Source: Streptomyces sp. cg36 (GTDB lineage Bacteria; Actinomycetota; Actinomycetes; Streptomycetales; Streptomycetaceae). Taken from it: DNA of 64,000 bases. The notes beneath the pieces were generated by a model. It worked only from the letters and a program-made list of their open reading frames with translations, was not told the origin of the DNA and ran no database searches. A program made the translations under genes and the position numbers. Of this stretch, positions 1 through 9,545 are shown piece after piece. How positions within the stretch are numbered: position 1 is the stretch's first letter; each line of letters starts with the position of its first letter. The stretch lies in the NCBI RefSeq assembly GCF_041080675.1, contig NZ_CP163520.1, positions 4,588,001 to 4,652,000 on the forward strand, written 5' to 3'.

Positions 1-864
1 CACCTGAGCGCGGACGGCGTCGACGGCGGCGAGCTGGCCGTCGACGGCGGCCTCAGCAGCCAGTTCCTCAGCGGTCTGCTGATGGCGGCGCCGCTGGCGC
101 GCGGCCCGCTCACGCTGACCGTGCGGGACCTGGTGAGCCGCCCCTACATCGACATGACGCTCGCCCTGATGCGCCGCTTCGGGGCGGACGTCACCGAGGA
201 GTCCCCGGGCGTCTTCGTGGCCGCGCCCGGCGGGTACACCGCCACCGACCTGCCCGTGGAGCCGGATGCCTCGACCGCCTCGTACGTCTTCGCCGCCGCC
301 GCCGTCACCGGCGCCACCCTCACCGTGCCCGGCCTGGGCCGCGACAGCCTCCAGGGCGACCTGGGCTTCGTCGAGGTGCTGCGGACTGCCGGGGCCCGGG
401 TCGAGATCGGCGCGGACGCCACCACGGTCACCGGCACCGGGCGGCTGCGCGGCGGGTTCGAGGTCGACATGGGCCCGATCTCGGACACCTTCATGACGCT
501 CGCCGCGATCGCCCCGCTGGCCGACGGCCCCATCACCGTCCGGGGCATCGGGCACGCCCGGCTCAAGGAGTCGGACCGGATCGCCGCCGTCGCCGAGAAC
601 CTCGCCGCGTGCGGGGTGACGGTGGAGACCGGCCCCGACTGGCTCACCGTGCGGCCGGGCCCGGTCCGCCCCGCCACGATCGCCTGCCACCGCGACCACC
701 GCATCGCCATGGCCTTCTCGGTGCTCGGGCTGCGCGCCCCGGGCCTGGTCCTGGACGACCCGGCGTGCGTGGCCAAGACGTTCCCCGGCTTCCACGCCGA
801 ACTGGAGAGGCTGTTCCCCACGCAGGGCGGGAGCGGCCGTGCGACCGAAGGAGGAGCACGTTGA
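1..864 (+). CDS. aroA: 3-phosphoshikimate 1-carboxyvinyltransferase (EPSP synthase), 5' truncated
   Basis: The reading frame is open from the first base, so the gene starts before the window; 287 C-terminal residues are visible. The enzyme joins shikimate-3-phosphate and phosphoenolpyruvate in the shikimate pathway, in the cytoplasm. Visible family signatures are the RLKESDR motif near base 560 and the HRDHRIAM motif near base 690, both in the C-terminal domain that closes over the substrates. Its TGA overlaps the TTG start of the chorismate synthase gene (TTGA), so the last two chorismate-pathway steps are translationally coupled. Streptomycetes normally keep aroC with aroK/aroB elsewhere, so this may be a second, pathway-dedicated copy; that is inference. 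Confidence 0.93.
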   Translation, partial: HLSADGVDGGELAVDGGLSSQFLSGLLMAAPLARGPLTLTVRDLVSRPYIDMTLALMRRFGADVTEESPGVFVAAPGGYTATDLPVEPDASTASYVFAAAAVTGATLTVPGLGRDSLQGDLGFVEVLRTAGARVEIGADATTVTGTGRLRGGFEVDMGPISDTFMTLAAIAPLADGPITVRGIGHARLKESDRIAAVAENLAACGVTVETGPDWLTVRPGPVRPATIACHRDHRIAMAFSVLGLRAPGLVLDDPACVAKTFPGFHAELERLFPTQGGSGRATEGGAR

Positions 865-2045
865 GCAGGTTGCGCTGGCTGACGGCGGGGGAGTCGCACG
901 GTCCCGCGCTGGTGGCGACGGTGGAGGGACTCCCCGCCGGCATCCCGGTCACCACGGAGATGGTGGCGGACCAGCTGGCCCGGCGGCGCCTCGGGTACGG
1001 GCGCGGCGCGCGCATGAAGTTCGAGCGCGACGAGGTCACCTTCCTGGGCGGCGTCCGGCACGGCCTGTCGATGGGCTCCCCGCTGGCCGTGATGGTCGGC
1101 AACACCGAGTGGCCCAAGTGGGAGCGGGTCATGTCGGCCGACCCGGTGGACCCGGACGAGCTGGCGGGGCTGGCCCGCAACGCGCCGCTGACCCGGCCGC
1201 GTCCGGGCCACGCCGATCTGGCGGGCATGCAGAAGTACGGCTTCGAGGAGGCCCGGCCGGTCCTGGAGCGCGCCAGCGCCCGCGAGACGGCGGCGCGGGT
1301 GGCGCTGGGCGCGGTGGCCCGCTCGTACCTGAAGGAGACGGCCGGGATCGAGGTCGTCTCGCACGTCGTCGAACTGGCCGCCGCCAAGGCCCCGTACGGG
1401 GTGTACCCGACCCCGGCGGACGTGCGGCTGCTGGACGCGGACCCGGTGCGCTGCCTGGACGCGGACGCCTCCAAGGCGATGGTCGCGGAGATCGACGAGG
1501 CCCAGAAGAGCGGGGACACCCTGGGCGGTGTGGTGGAGGTGCTGGCCTACGGGGTGCCCGTGGGCCTCGGCTCGCACGTCCACTGGGACCGCAGGCTGGA
1601 CGCGCGGCTCGCCGCCGCCCTGATGGGCATCCAGGCCATCAAGGGCGTGGAGGTCGGCGACGGCTTCGACCTGGCGCGGGTGCCCGGCTCCCGGGCGCAC
1701 GACGAGATCGTCCCGACGCCCGAGGGCATCCGGCGCGCCTCGGGCCGCGCGGGCGGCACCGAGGGCGGCCTCACCACCGGTGAGCTGCTGCGGGTGCGCG
1801 CCGCGATGAAGCCGATCGCGACCGTGCCGAGGGCGCTGGCCACCATCGACATCGCCACGGGCGAGGCGGCCCGCGCCCACCACCAGCGCTCGGACGTGTG
1901 CGCGGTGCCGGCGGCCGGGATCGTGGCGGAGGCCATGGTGGCGCTGGTGCTGGCCGACGCGGTGGCGGAGAAGTTCGGCGGCGACAGCGTCCCCGAGACC
2001 CGCCGCAACGTGCGGTCGTATCTGGACGGTCTGCGCATCGGCTGA
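861..2045 (+). CDS. aroC: Chorismate synthase
   Basis: This 394-residue protein is full length for the family. It uses reduced FMN to eliminate phosphate from EPSP and form chorismate. Signatures seen are LTAGESHG at residues 7-14, RPGHAD near residue 113 and [12 protein letters not shown] near residue 134. The TTG start at 861 is chosen because it overlaps the aroA stop, follows GAAGGAGG at a good distance, and yields the conserved N-terminus; a longer upstream extension of the frame would lie inside aroA. Together with aroA it forms a two-gene unit that could raise chorismate supply for the ligase-containing neighbourhood to the left. Confidence 0.95.
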   Translation: MSRLRWLTAGESHGPALVATVEGLPAGIPVTTEMVADQLARRRLGYGRGARMKFERDEVTFLGGVRHGLSMGSPLAVMVGNTEWPKWERVMSADPVDPDELAGLARNAPLTRPRPGHADLAGMQKYGFEEARPVLERASARETAARVALGAVARSYLKETAGIEVVSHVVELAAAKAPYGVYPTPADVRLLDADPVRCLDADASKAMVAEIDEAQKSGDTLGGVVEVLAYGVPVGLGSHVHWDRRLDARLAAALMGIQAIKGVEVGDGFDLARVPGSRAHDEIVPTPEGIRRASGRAGGTEGGLTTGELLRVRAAMKPIATVPRALATIDIATGEAARAHHQRSDVCAVPAAGIVAEAMVALVLADAVAEKFGGDSVPETRRNVRSYLDGLRIG

Positions 2046-2120
2046 GCCCCGGGCGGGCGGGGCCGTCTATGTTTACGGGGGCCCCGCAACGCACCCAGCC
2101 GCCTCCCAGGAGGGCACGCC

Positions 2121-3791
2121 GTGCCGTACACCCCCGCCGCCGCAGAGGCGCTGCTGACCGCGCCCGGGGCGCCCTTCGCCGTGGAGCGGGGGCCGGACGG
2201 GGTGCCCGTGTACGCCCAGGGCCCGCGCACCCTGCGCGAGTTCGCCGAGGTGACCTGGGCGTACGGGGAGCGGCCGTTCCTGGTGGCGGAGAGCGGGACC
2301 TACACCTACGGGCGGTTCTTCGCCGCCGCCTGCGCCCTCGCCCGCCATCTCGTCGAGGCGCACGGGCTGCGGCGCGGCGACCGGGCCGTGGTGGCGATGC
2401 GCAACCTGCCGGAGTGGCAGATCGCCTTCTGGGCCACCCAGCTCGCCGGGCTGGTCGCGGTGCCGCTGAACGCCTGGTGGACCGAGGCCGAGTTCGCGTA
2501 CGCCCTCGACGACTGCGCGCCCGGGGTGCTGCTGGTCGACGGGGAGCGGGTGGCGCGGGTCGCCGCCTGGGCGCGGGCCGCGCGGGTGCCGGGCATCGTC
2601 TTCCGGGGCGAGGGCGCGCCGCCCGGGGGCTTCGAGGCGTACGAGGAGCTGGGCGAGCCGGACCCGGCCGCCGGGCCGCCCGACGTCGAGGTCGCGCCGC
2701 ACCACGACGCCACCATCGTCTACACCTCCGGCACCACCGGCCGCCCCAAGGGAGCCGTCGCCACGCACCTGGCGCAGGCCGGGGCGGCGATGAACCCGCG
2801 CTTCCACTCGGCCGCCTCCGCGCTGGGCCGGGGCCAGGTGCCGGGCCGGGGTCCCGCGCCCGTCTCCCTGGTCACCTACCCCTTCTTCCACGTCGCGGGC
2901 TTCAGCGGCTTCTACTCGGTGATGGGCTCGGGCGGCACGCTCGTGATGATGCGCAAGTGGGACGCGGCCCGCGCCCTGGAGCTCATCCGCGCCCACGGCG
3001 TCACCCACTACTCGGGCGTGCCCACCACCGCCCTCCAGCTGCTGGACGCGGCCGAGCGGGCGGGCGACCCGATGGAGTCGCTGCGGATGTTCAACACCGG
3101 CGGCTCCGCCGCGCCGCCCGCCCTGGTGGCCAGGCTCACCGCCCGCTGCGGCGAGCGCGTCGAGCCGCGCAACGGGTACGGGCTCACCGAGACCAGCGGG
3201 GGAGTGCTGGCCGGGTTCGGCGCGGAGTACCGCGCGTGGCCGCAGAGCGTGGGGCGGCCGACGCCCACCACCGAGGTCCGGGTCGTCGCCGAGGACGGCA
3301 CGGACGTGCCCGAGGGCGAGGTGGGCGAGCTGTGGCTGCGCGCCCAGGCGAACGTGCGCGGCTACTGGAACGACCCGGCCGCCACCGCGCGCGCCTTCGT
3401 GGACGGCTGGCTGCGCACCGGCGACCTCGCCCTCGCGCGCGACGGGCAGATCGCGGTGGTCGACCGGATCAAGGACGTGGTGATCCGGGGCGGCGAGAAC
3501 GTCTACTGCGTGGAGGTGGAGGGCGTCCTCCAGGGCCATCCCCGGGTCCAGGAGGCGGCGGTGCTGGGGGTGCCGCACCCCGAGCTGGGTGAGGAGGTGG
3601 CGGCGGTGGTGCGCTGCCGCGCCCCGCTCACCCCGGCGGAGCTGAGGGAGTACGCGGGCCGGGTGCTGGCCCGCTTCAAGGTCCCGGCCCACATCCGCGT
3701 CACCCCCGACCCCCTGCCGCGCAACGCGACGGGGAAGGTCCTGAAGGACGAGCTGCGGGCGGCGGCGGGGGAGTGGACGGGGAGCGCGTGA
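2121..3791 (+). CDS. Class I adenylate-forming acyl-CoA ligase
   Basis: A 556-residue ANL-superfamily enzyme that would activate a carboxylic acid as acyl-AMP and transfer it to CoA or a carrier protein. The P-loop-like motif YTSGTTGRPKG lies at residues 200-210, YGLTETS near 353, a TGD motif near 437 and the C-terminal lysine motif PRNATGKVLK near 533. The GTG start has a GGAGG ribosome site 6 nt upstream. It sits 75 nt after aroC on the same strand, so it may be cotranscribed with the chorismate genes. The substrate cannot be read from the sequence: a fatty acid, or an aryl acid derived from chorismate, are both possible. Confidence 0.85.
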   Translation: MPYTPAAAEALLTAPGAPFAVERGPDGVPVYAQGPRTLREFAEVTWAYGERPFLVAESGTYTYGRFFAAACALARHLVEAHGLRRGDRAVVAMRNLPEWQIAFWATQLAGLVAVPLNAWWTEAEFAYALDDCAPGVLLVDGERVARVAAWARAARVPGIVFRGEGAPPGGFEAYEELGEPDPAAGPPDVEVAPHHDATIVYTSGTTGRPKGAVATHLAQAGAAMNPRFHSAASALGRGQVPGRGPAPVSLVTYPFFHVAGFSGFYSVMGSGGTLVMMRKWDAARALELIRAHGVTHYSGVPTTALQLLDAAERAGDPMESLRMFNTGGSAAPPALVARLTARCGERVEPRNGYGLTETSGGVLAGFGAEYRAWPQSVGRPTPTTEVRVVAEDGTDVPEGEVGELWLRAQANVRGYWNDPAATARAFVDGWLRTGDLALARDGQIAVVDRIKDVVIRGGENVYCVEVEGVLQGHPRVQEAAVLGVPHPELGEEVAAVVRCRAPLTPAELREYAGRVLARFKVPAHIRVTPDPLPRNATGKVLKDELRAAAGEWTGSA

Positions 3792-3800
3792 GGGGGGGCC

Positions 3801-5108
3801 TCAGCCCCGGACCACCCGCACCCGGTAGTTGCCCAGCTCGTCCACGCCGAGCACGGACACCCGCACCCCGCGCTCCCGGTCGATGAACGCCTCCCCGGCC
3901 GCGAACGGCGCGTCGGAGAGCTCGGCCTGCACATTGGGCCGCCGGGTGCAGCCGCCGCTGTCCTTGGCGCTGTCGGCGACGGTGATGGGGCCCCGCCCGG
4001 TGTCGACGTCGGTGGTGACCCGGTAGACCAGCACCCCCGGCTTGCACACCGCCTCGTCGTTGCCGGCCCGGGTGCGGACCTCCAGGGCGTACCCGGACTC
4101 GTCCGAGAGCGGCACGAACACCAGCTTGCGGCCGTTGCCGGGGGCGGCCAGCGGGGTCAGGACGTACTCGCTGACGCCGCTCGCCGCCGCACAGCCCACC
4201 TGCCCGTTGCCGAGCCAGCCCAGCTTCCACTTGTGCCAGCCGAGCATGTCGTTGTTGGCGCCCCAGTCCTCGGACATGATGTCCCAGTGCCCGACCGCGC
4301 CCCCGCCCTCGGGCGTGTACAGGTCGGGCAGACCGAAGACGTGCCCGTTCTCGTGCGGCAGTACCCGGTAGCCCGTCTCCTGGTACGAGCCGGAGCCGTC
4401 GTCCTGGCGGCTGTAGACGAAGGACGTGTTGGCCAGCGGCACCCCGTCGGCCAGCGGCGCGTCCTCGTTCCCGGAGAACGTCACGGACAGCACGGTGTCC
4501 AGCGCGGACGGCCCGGCGTTCGGTGTCATCAGGATGTTGACCAGGTCGTACGCGGCGAAGTTCACCCGGCCGTCGGCCACCGCCGCGATGTCCTTGACCA
4601 GCCGCCGGTAGCCGGGCTCGAACGGCGAGCCGCGCTCGATGCCGTACGCGGAGAACGCCTGCGGCATCCGCAGCCACTGCGGGACCGGGATCTCGGGCCG
4701 GTAGTCGAGGCGCCCGTAGGACGCGGTGCGGAACCACTCGGCGGTCTGCGGGAAGAACTCGGCGTACCGCTTCAGCGCGGACTCCGTGCCCTGGGCGTCC
4801 GGGAAGTCGACCATCAGGGTGAGGGCGCGGACGGTGCCCGTGGAGTGGGCGTAGCCGGGCGGGGTGGGCAGGCCCTCGGACATCTGCACACCGAGCGTGG
4901 TGCTGATCCGGCACGGGGCGAGCGCGCTCTCGCCGCCGGTGGCCACCGGCCCGGCCGACGCCTGGAGCGGGGGTGCCAGGGTGGTGCTGCCCGCCGTCAT
5001 GGAGGCGAGCACCAGACCGGCGAGGGCCGCGCCCGCCAGGGTCCGGCGGCGGCGCGGGTGGCGCCGGCGGCCGGATATCCAACGCCGTGGTCTGCCGGAC
5101 TCCGCCAT
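3801..5108 (-). CDS. Secreted M6-family metalloprotease
   Basis: A 435-residue predicted exported zinc protease of the M6 (immune inhibitor A-like) type. The ATG at 5108 gives a basic N-terminus with many Arg followed by a hydrophobic stretch (LAGAALAGLVLASMTAG), typical of a Sec signal peptide; a longer frame upstream lacks this at its start. The zinc motif HENGH (HExxH) is at residues 252-256, followed by GLPDLYT and a downstream WDIMS, the usual M6 context for the third ligand and Met-turn region. Ends 10 nt from the convergent ligase gene. Likely degrades extracellular protein. Confidence 0.86.
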   Translation of the reverse strand: MAESGRPRRWISGRRRHPRRRRTLAGAALAGLVLASMTAGSTTLAPPLQASAGPVATGGESALAPCRISTTLGVQMSEGLPTPPGYAHSTGTVRALTLMVDFPDAQGTESALKRYAEFFPQTAEWFRTASYGRLDYRPEIPVPQWLRMPQAFSAYGIERGSPFEPGYRRLVKDIAAVADGRVNFAAYDLVNILMTPNAGPSALDTVLSVTFSGNEDAPLADGVPLANTSFVYSRQDDGSGSYQETGYRVLPHENGHVFGLPDLYTPEGGGAVGHWDIMSEDWGANNDMLGWHKWKLGWLGNGQVGCAAASGVSEYVLTPLAAPGNGRKLVFVPLSDESGYALEVRTRAGNDEAVCKPGVLVYRVTTDVDTGRGPITVADSAKDSGGCTRRPNVQAELSDAPFAAGEAFIDRERGVRVSVLGVDELGNYRVRVVRG

Positions 5109-5284
5109 GCGCGCACGCTCGCCTTCAGGCCCCGGCAGCAGGCCGGTTCCTGACTGCGCTCGTCTGCTCACCGTCCGTCGGGCGTGTCGCGAGCGCGCGC
5201 TGGGTGGGCCGCGCGTGTGGTTTTTCCGATCCCCGGAATGTGTGACTCAGGTCATACGAAACGGGTCGCTCGGCCGGAAATAAC

Positions 5285-5341
5285 CGGGGAGCCTTTCCCC
5301 GTTTGCACCTGTGTCCCGCCGAAACGGGGAGAGCTTCCCCG
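5285..5341. promoter_or_regulatory. Twin inverted-repeat operators upstream of TetR gene
   Basis: Two near-identical 17-bp inverted repeats, CGGGGA-N5-TCCCCG, occupy 5285-5301 and 5325-5341, centred 40 bp (about four helical turns) apart and ending 46 bp before the TetR start. Symmetry, repetition and position suggest dimer binding sites for the TetR protein encoded just downstream. Confidence 0.6.
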
Positions 5342-5387
5342 CTTCCGGCCGTGGACATCGATTCGTCGTCACGACAAGGAGCACGCC

Positions 5388-6044
5388 GTGTCCACCGCCA
5401 CCCCGAGCACCGCAGCGGAGCCCCGTCGCGCCCCGCGCCCGCGGGCCGACGCCCTGCGCAACCGGGAGCGGATCATCACGGCCGCGCGCGAGATGTTCGT
5501 CGAGGAGGGCGCCATGGTGCCGCTCGACGAGATCGCCAAGCGCGCGGGCATCGGCAACGCCACGCTCTACCGGCACTTCAAGGACCGCGCCGAGCTGATC
5601 ACCAGCGTGGTCCTCGCGGTCATGGAGCGGGTCGCGACGGCCGCGGAGGACGCGACCGCCGAGGAGCCCGACGCCTTCGCCGCGCTGCGGCGGTTCGTCT
5701 TCGCGGCGGCCGACGAGCGCATCGGCGCCCTGTGCCCGATGCTCTCCGAGGGCTTCGACAAGAACCTGCCGGAGCTCAACGCCGCCCGTGAGCGACTGGA
5801 CGAGGCCGTCCGGGACCTCATGGCGCGGGCCCGGCGCAGCGGCCAGCTGCGCGACGACGTCGACGTGGGCGATCTGATGGTCGCCCTCACCCAGCTCACC
5901 CGGCCGCTGCCGGGCACCGCGTGCCCGAACATGGACCGGTTCGTCCACCGCCACCTCCAGCTCTTCCTCGACGGGCTCATGGCCCCGGCGCGGTCCGGGC
6001 TGCCGGGGACGGCGGCGACCCTGCAGGACCTCAGTCAGCCGTAA
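5388..6044 (+). CDS. TetR-family transcriptional regulator
   Basis: A 218-residue repressor. The N-terminal helix-turn-helix is seen at about residues 45-70 (PLDEIAKRAGIGNATLYRHF), followed by a divergent ligand-binding domain. The GTG at 5388 is preferred over the longer frame because of an AAGGAG ribosome site 7 nt upstream and because the longer version would run through the twin operators. It precedes a DHA2 drug exporter by 93 nt on the same strand, the usual arrangement in which the regulator represses itself and the pump until a ligand binds. Confidence 0.9.
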   Translation: MSTATPSTAAEPRRAPRPRADALRNRERIITAAREMFVEEGAMVPLDEIAKRAGIGNATLYRHFKDRAELITSVVLAVMERVATAAEDATAEEPDAFAALRRFVFAAADERIGALCPMLSEGFDKNLPELNAARERLDEAVRDLMARARRSGQLRDDVDVGDLMVALTQLTRPLPGTACPNMDRFVHRHLQLFLDGLMAPARSGLPGTAATLQDLSQP

Positions 6045-6137
6045 CCGATCCCGCGGCCGGGCGGCGCGTCCGCTCCGCGCACCAGCAACTCCCGTACTCC
6101 GCTTTTCAGTACAACGCGTCCCAAGGTGGCTACACCC

Positions 6138-7673
6138 ATGTCGAAAACAGTCCAGGCTCGGAAGAACGAGCCCCAGGGCCTCGGTCCTGACCCCAGTCGC
6201 TGGAAGGCCCTCGCCTTCATCGCGCTCGCCCAGCTGATGGTCGTGCTCGACGCGACGATCGTGAACATCGCCCTGCCCTCCGCCCAGACCGACCTGGGCA
6301 TCTCCGACGGCAACAAGCAGTGGGTCATCACGGCCTACGCCCTCGCCTTCGGCGGTCTGCTGCTCTTCGGCGGGCGCATAGCCGACCTCTGGGGACGCAA
6401 GCGCACCTTCGTCGTGGGTCTGCTCGGCTTCGCCGCGGCCTCCGCGCTCGGCGGCGCGGCCACCGGCCAGACCATGCTGCTCGGCTCCCGCGCCCTCCAG
6501 GGCGCCTTCGGCGCGCTGCTCGCGCCCGCCGCGCTCTCCCTGCTCGCGGTGATGTTCACCGACGCCAAGGAGCGCGCCAAGGCGTTCGGCATCTACGGCG
6601 CGATCGCCGGTGGCGGCGGCGCCGTCGGTCTGATCCTCGGCGGCTTCCTCACCGAGTACCTGAACTGGCGCTGGACCTTCTTCGTCAACATCCCGTTCGC
6701 GATCGTCGCGGCGGCCGGTGCCTACTTCGTGATCCGCGAGCCCTCCGGCACCCGCAACCGCTCGCCGCTGGACGTGCCCGGCGTCATCCTCTCCACCTTC
6801 GGCCTGGTCGCCCTGGTCTACGGCTTCACCCGCGCCGAGTCGGCCGGCTGGTCGGACGCCCTGACCGTGTCGATGTTCGTCGCCTCGGCCGTCCTGCTGC
6901 TCGCGTTCGTGGCCGTCGAGGCCAAGGTCAAGCACCCGCTGCTGCCGCTGCGCGTGGTCACCAACCGCAACCGGGGCGGGGTCTACCTCTCCCTCGGCCT
7001 GGCGATCATCGCGATGTTCGGCCTCTTCCTCTTCCTGACGTACTACCTCCAGGTCGTGAAGGGCTTCTCGCCGGTCAAGACCGGCTTCGCCTTCCTGCCG
7101 ATGATCGCGGGCATGATCACCGGTTCCACCCAGATCGGCGCCCGGCTGATGACCCGGGTCCCGGCGCGCTGGCTGATGGGCCCCGGCTTCCTGACCGCGG
7201 GCGTCGGCATGCTGATCCTGACCCAGCTCCAGATGGACACCTCCTACGCGGGGCTGATCCTGCCCGCGCAGATCCTGCTGGGCCTCGGCATGGGCACCGC
7301 GTTCATGCCGGCCATGTCGCTGGCCACCCTCGGGGTCGAGCCGCGCGACGCGGGTGTCGCCTCCGCCATGGTCAACACCTCGCAGCAGGTCGGCGGCGCC
7401 ATCGGCACGGCCCTGCTGAACACCATCGCGGCCTCCGCCACCACGGCGTACGCCACCTCGCACGCGGCCGGTGCCAAGAGCCTGGAGCTGCTGAAGCTCC
7501 AGGCGATGGTGCACGGCTTCACCAGCGCGATCTGGTGGGCGGTCGGCATCCTGGTGCTGGCCTCGGCGATCGCGGTCACCTTCATCAACTCCGGCCGTCC
7601 GGACGCCGGGTCGCTGGACGGCTCGGGCGAGGGCGCCGAGGACGAGATCCGGGTGCCGGTGGTCGCCCACTGA
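6138..7673 (+). CDS. DHA2-family MFS multidrug exporter
   Basis: A 511-residue integral membrane protein with about 14 hydrophobic segments, as in the EmrB/QacA drug:proton antiporter group. The first helix carries the family motif LDATIVNIALPS, and GGRIADLWGRKR in the loop after helix 2 is the MFS motif A. ATG at 6138 is chosen over GTG at 6126 because the AAGGTGG ribosome site lies between them. Controlled most likely by the TetR gene upstream; the substrate is unknown. Confidence 0.9.
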   Translation: MSKTVQARKNEPQGLGPDPSRWKALAFIALAQLMVVLDATIVNIALPSAQTDLGISDGNKQWVITAYALAFGGLLLFGGRIADLWGRKRTFVVGLLGFAAASALGGAATGQTMLLGSRALQGAFGALLAPAALSLLAVMFTDAKERAKAFGIYGAIAGGGGAVGLILGGFLTEYLNWRWTFFVNIPFAIVAAAGAYFVIREPSGTRNRSPLDVPGVILSTFGLVALVYGFTRAESAGWSDALTVSMFVASAVLLLAFVAVEAKVKHPLLPLRVVTNRNRGGVYLSLGLAIIAMFGLFLFLTYYLQVVKGFSPVKTGFAFLPMIAGMITGSTQIGARLMTRVPARWLMGPGFLTAGVGMLILTQLQMDTSYAGLILPAQILLGLGMGTAFMPAMSLATLGVEPRDAGVASAMVNTSQQVGGAIGTALLNTIAASATTAYATSHAAGAKSLELLKLQAMVHGFTSAIWWAVGILVLASAIAVTFINSGRPDAGSLDGSGEGAEDEIRVPVVAH

Positions 7674-7743
7674 CACCCGCCGCCCACGTGGGGGACGCGT
7701 AGGCGGAGAGCGGGTCACACCAAAGGACGCGGACCTGTCCGGC

Positions 7744-8247
7744 TCAGCGGAGCCAGGGCAGGTCCGCGCCCGCGTCCTTGGGCTGGAGCCCCTCGGCGAG
7801 GGCGCGCATGATCCGGCCGAGCTGCTCGGTCTGCTCGGGGGTGAGCCGGTCGAACATGGCCTGGCGCACGGCGGCGACATGGCCGGGCGCGGTCCGCTCG
7901 ACCACCCCGAAGCCCTCGTCGGTGAGGGCGGCGAACTGGCCGCGCTTGTCGGAAGGGCAGTCCTCGCGCCGCACCCAGCCGTTCTTCTCCAGCCGGGCGA
8001 TGGCGTGCGAGAGCCGGGAGCGGGTGATCTTCGCGCCGATGGCGAGCTCGGTCATCCGCAGCCGCCGCCGGGGCGCCTCGGAGAGCTGGACGAGCAGTCC
8101 GAAGTAGAGGTGCGGCATCCCGGCGTCGCGCTGGAGCTGGCGGTCGAGATGGTCTTCGAGGAGCGTGGTGGCATGGAGGTAGGCGCGCCAGGTGCGCTGC
8201 TCGTCCTCGGTGAGCCAGCGCGGCTCGTCGGCGGGGGTGGTCGTCAT
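7744..8247 (-). CDS. MarR-family transcriptional regulator
   Basis: A 167-residue winged-helix repressor. The recognition region MTELAIGAKITRSRLSHAIA and the wing VRREDCPSDKRGQFAAL are typical of MarR. The ATG at 8247 is preferred to an in-frame GTG 9 nt upstream because GGAG precedes it, and because a TACAGT box lies exactly 7 nt upstream, which would also allow leaderless expression. Transcribed divergently from a LigB-type dioxygenase gene, a common pairing in which a phenolic or quinone ligand relieves repression. Confidence 0.88.
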   Translation of the reverse strand: MTTTPADEPRWLTEDEQRTWRAYLHATTLLEDHLDRQLQRDAGMPHLYFGLLVQLSEAPRRRLRMTELAIGAKITRSRLSHAIARLEKNGWVRREDCPSDKRGQFAALTDEGFGVVERTAPGHVAAVRQAMFDRLTPEQTEQLGRIMRALAEGLQPKDAGADLPWLR

Positions 8248-8361
8248 GGACTCCACTGTACGACTACTCCTTGAAAGTTGAACTAGATCGGGCTAATGTC
8301 GGCGGCGGTAAAACTTTAGACTTCAAGTAGATCTTGGGGTCCAGTAGACAGGGAGTCCGCC
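8248..8361. promoter_or_regulatory. Divergent MarR/dioxygenase promoter with inverted half-sites
   Basis: This A/T-richer 114-bp gap holds CTTGAA (8270-8275) and its complement TTCAAG (8322-8327) in A/T-rich contexts that include AAAGTT and AACTTT, in opposite orientation. They are plausible binding sites for the MarR protein controlling both directions. The dioxygenase has an AGGGAG ribosome site just before its start. Confidence 0.5.
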
Positions 8362-9177
8362 ATGGCCGCCACCTCCGCAGTCGCCCCGGGCGCCGCCGGA
8401 TCCGCCGGCGGACGGATGCCCGCGCTCTACCTCTCGCACGGCGCCCCGCCGCTCGCCGACGACCCCGTCTGGCCCGGCGAGCTCGCCGCCTGGTCGGCCG
8501 GGCTGCCCCGCCCCCGGGCGGTCCTGATGGTCTCCGCCCACTGGGAGGAGGCCCCCCTCGCCCTGGGGGCGGTCGAGACGGTCCCGCTGGTGTACGACTT
8601 CTGGGGCTTCCCCGAGCACTACTACCAGGTCCGCTACGCCGCTCCCGGCGCCCCGGAACTCGCGGACAGTGTACGGAAGTTGCTGCGGCGCGCGGGGACG
8701 CCCGTCCAGGGCGTCCCCGACCGCGGCCTGGACCACGGCGCCTACGTTCCCCTGAAGGAGATGTTCCCCGCCGCCGACATCCCCGTGCTCCAGATCTCCC
8801 TGCCCACCCTCGACCCCCAGGAGCTCATGGCCATCGGCCGCAGGCTGGCGCCGCTGCGCGACGAGGGCGTGCTGATCGTGGGCAGCGGTTTCTTCACCCA
8901 CAACCTGGCCGCGCTGCGCCATCCGGGCGGCGGGGTGCCCGGCTGGTCGGCCGAGTTCGACGACTGGGGCGCGCGGGCGCTGGCCGCCGCCGACGTGGAC
9001 GCGCTGCTCGACTTCGCGCGCAAGGCCCCGGCGGGCCGTCTCGCCCATCCGCGCACCGAGCACTTCGCCCCGCTCTTCGTGACCCTGGGCGCCGCGCGGG
9101 ACGAGCTGGACGGCGTCCGGAGCGTGATCGACGGCTTCTGGATGGGGCTGGCCAAGCGCTCGGTGCAGTTCGGCTGA
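8362..9177 (+). CDS. Class III extradiol dioxygenase (LigB / DODA-like)
   Basis: A 271-residue protein of the LigB superfamily, which uses non-haem Fe(II) to cleave catechol-type rings; the short YgiD/4,5-DOPA dioxygenase-like group fits best. Conserved pieces seen: ALYLSHGAPP near residue 26 (metal-ligand His), VSAHWE near residue 64, LDHGAYVPL near residue 123 and GSGFFTHNL near residue 175. The in vivo substrate cannot be inferred. Divergent from a MarR regulator, suggesting induction by an aromatic compound. Confidence 0.85.
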   Translation: MAATSAVAPGAAGSAGGRMPALYLSHGAPPLADDPVWPGELAAWSAGLPRPRAVLMVSAHWEEAPLALGAVETVPLVYDFWGFPEHYYQVRYAAPGAPELADSVRKLLRRAGTPVQGVPDRGLDHGAYVPLKEMFPAADIPVLQISLPTLDPQELMAIGRRLAPLRDEGVLIVGSGFFTHNLAALRHPGGGVPGWSAEFDDWGARALAAADVDALLDFARKAPAGRLAHPRTEHFAPLFVTLGAARDELDGVRSVIDGFWMGLAKRSVQFG

Positions 9178-9457
9178 GACGGGCGCCCGGGAATTCGGGC
9201 AGTTTGGACATCCTGAGCAACCAGAAGGCGGTGCGGGCCGTCTTCAGGGGTGGAGAGGGCGAACGGGGACGGGGCCCTCCCGGGCCGAAGGCAACTGTTT
9301 CGGGTGTGACGCCGGTCTCATGTGACAGGTGGGCGCACCCGGGTAATCGAGGTCTCGGCACCGGGTCTGACCTGCACCTCTGTACGTTCCGCGGCATCCG
9401 TACGTCACTGGTGGCGGCACAGGGTACTGCATGATCCGGAAAATCGATGGGCGGGGC

Positions 9458-9484
9458 GGGAATTCTGTCCGGATTCCAGCCGTT
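9458..9484 (+). promoter_or_regulatory. SigR-type promoter of hrdD
   Basis: The sequence GGGAAT, exactly 18 bp, then GTT matches the actinobacterial SigR (thiol-stress ECF sigma) consensus GGAAT-N18-GTT. It ends 61 nt before the hrdD start. hrdD is an established SigR-regulon member in S. coelicolor, which supports function. The rest of the 368-bp gap between the dioxygenase and hrdD shows no gene. Confidence 0.8.
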
Positions 9485-9545
9485 GTTTCCATCGAATGCA
9501 GGGCACCCGGGAGGGTGTCGCGACCTACACAGCAAGGGAGCACGC

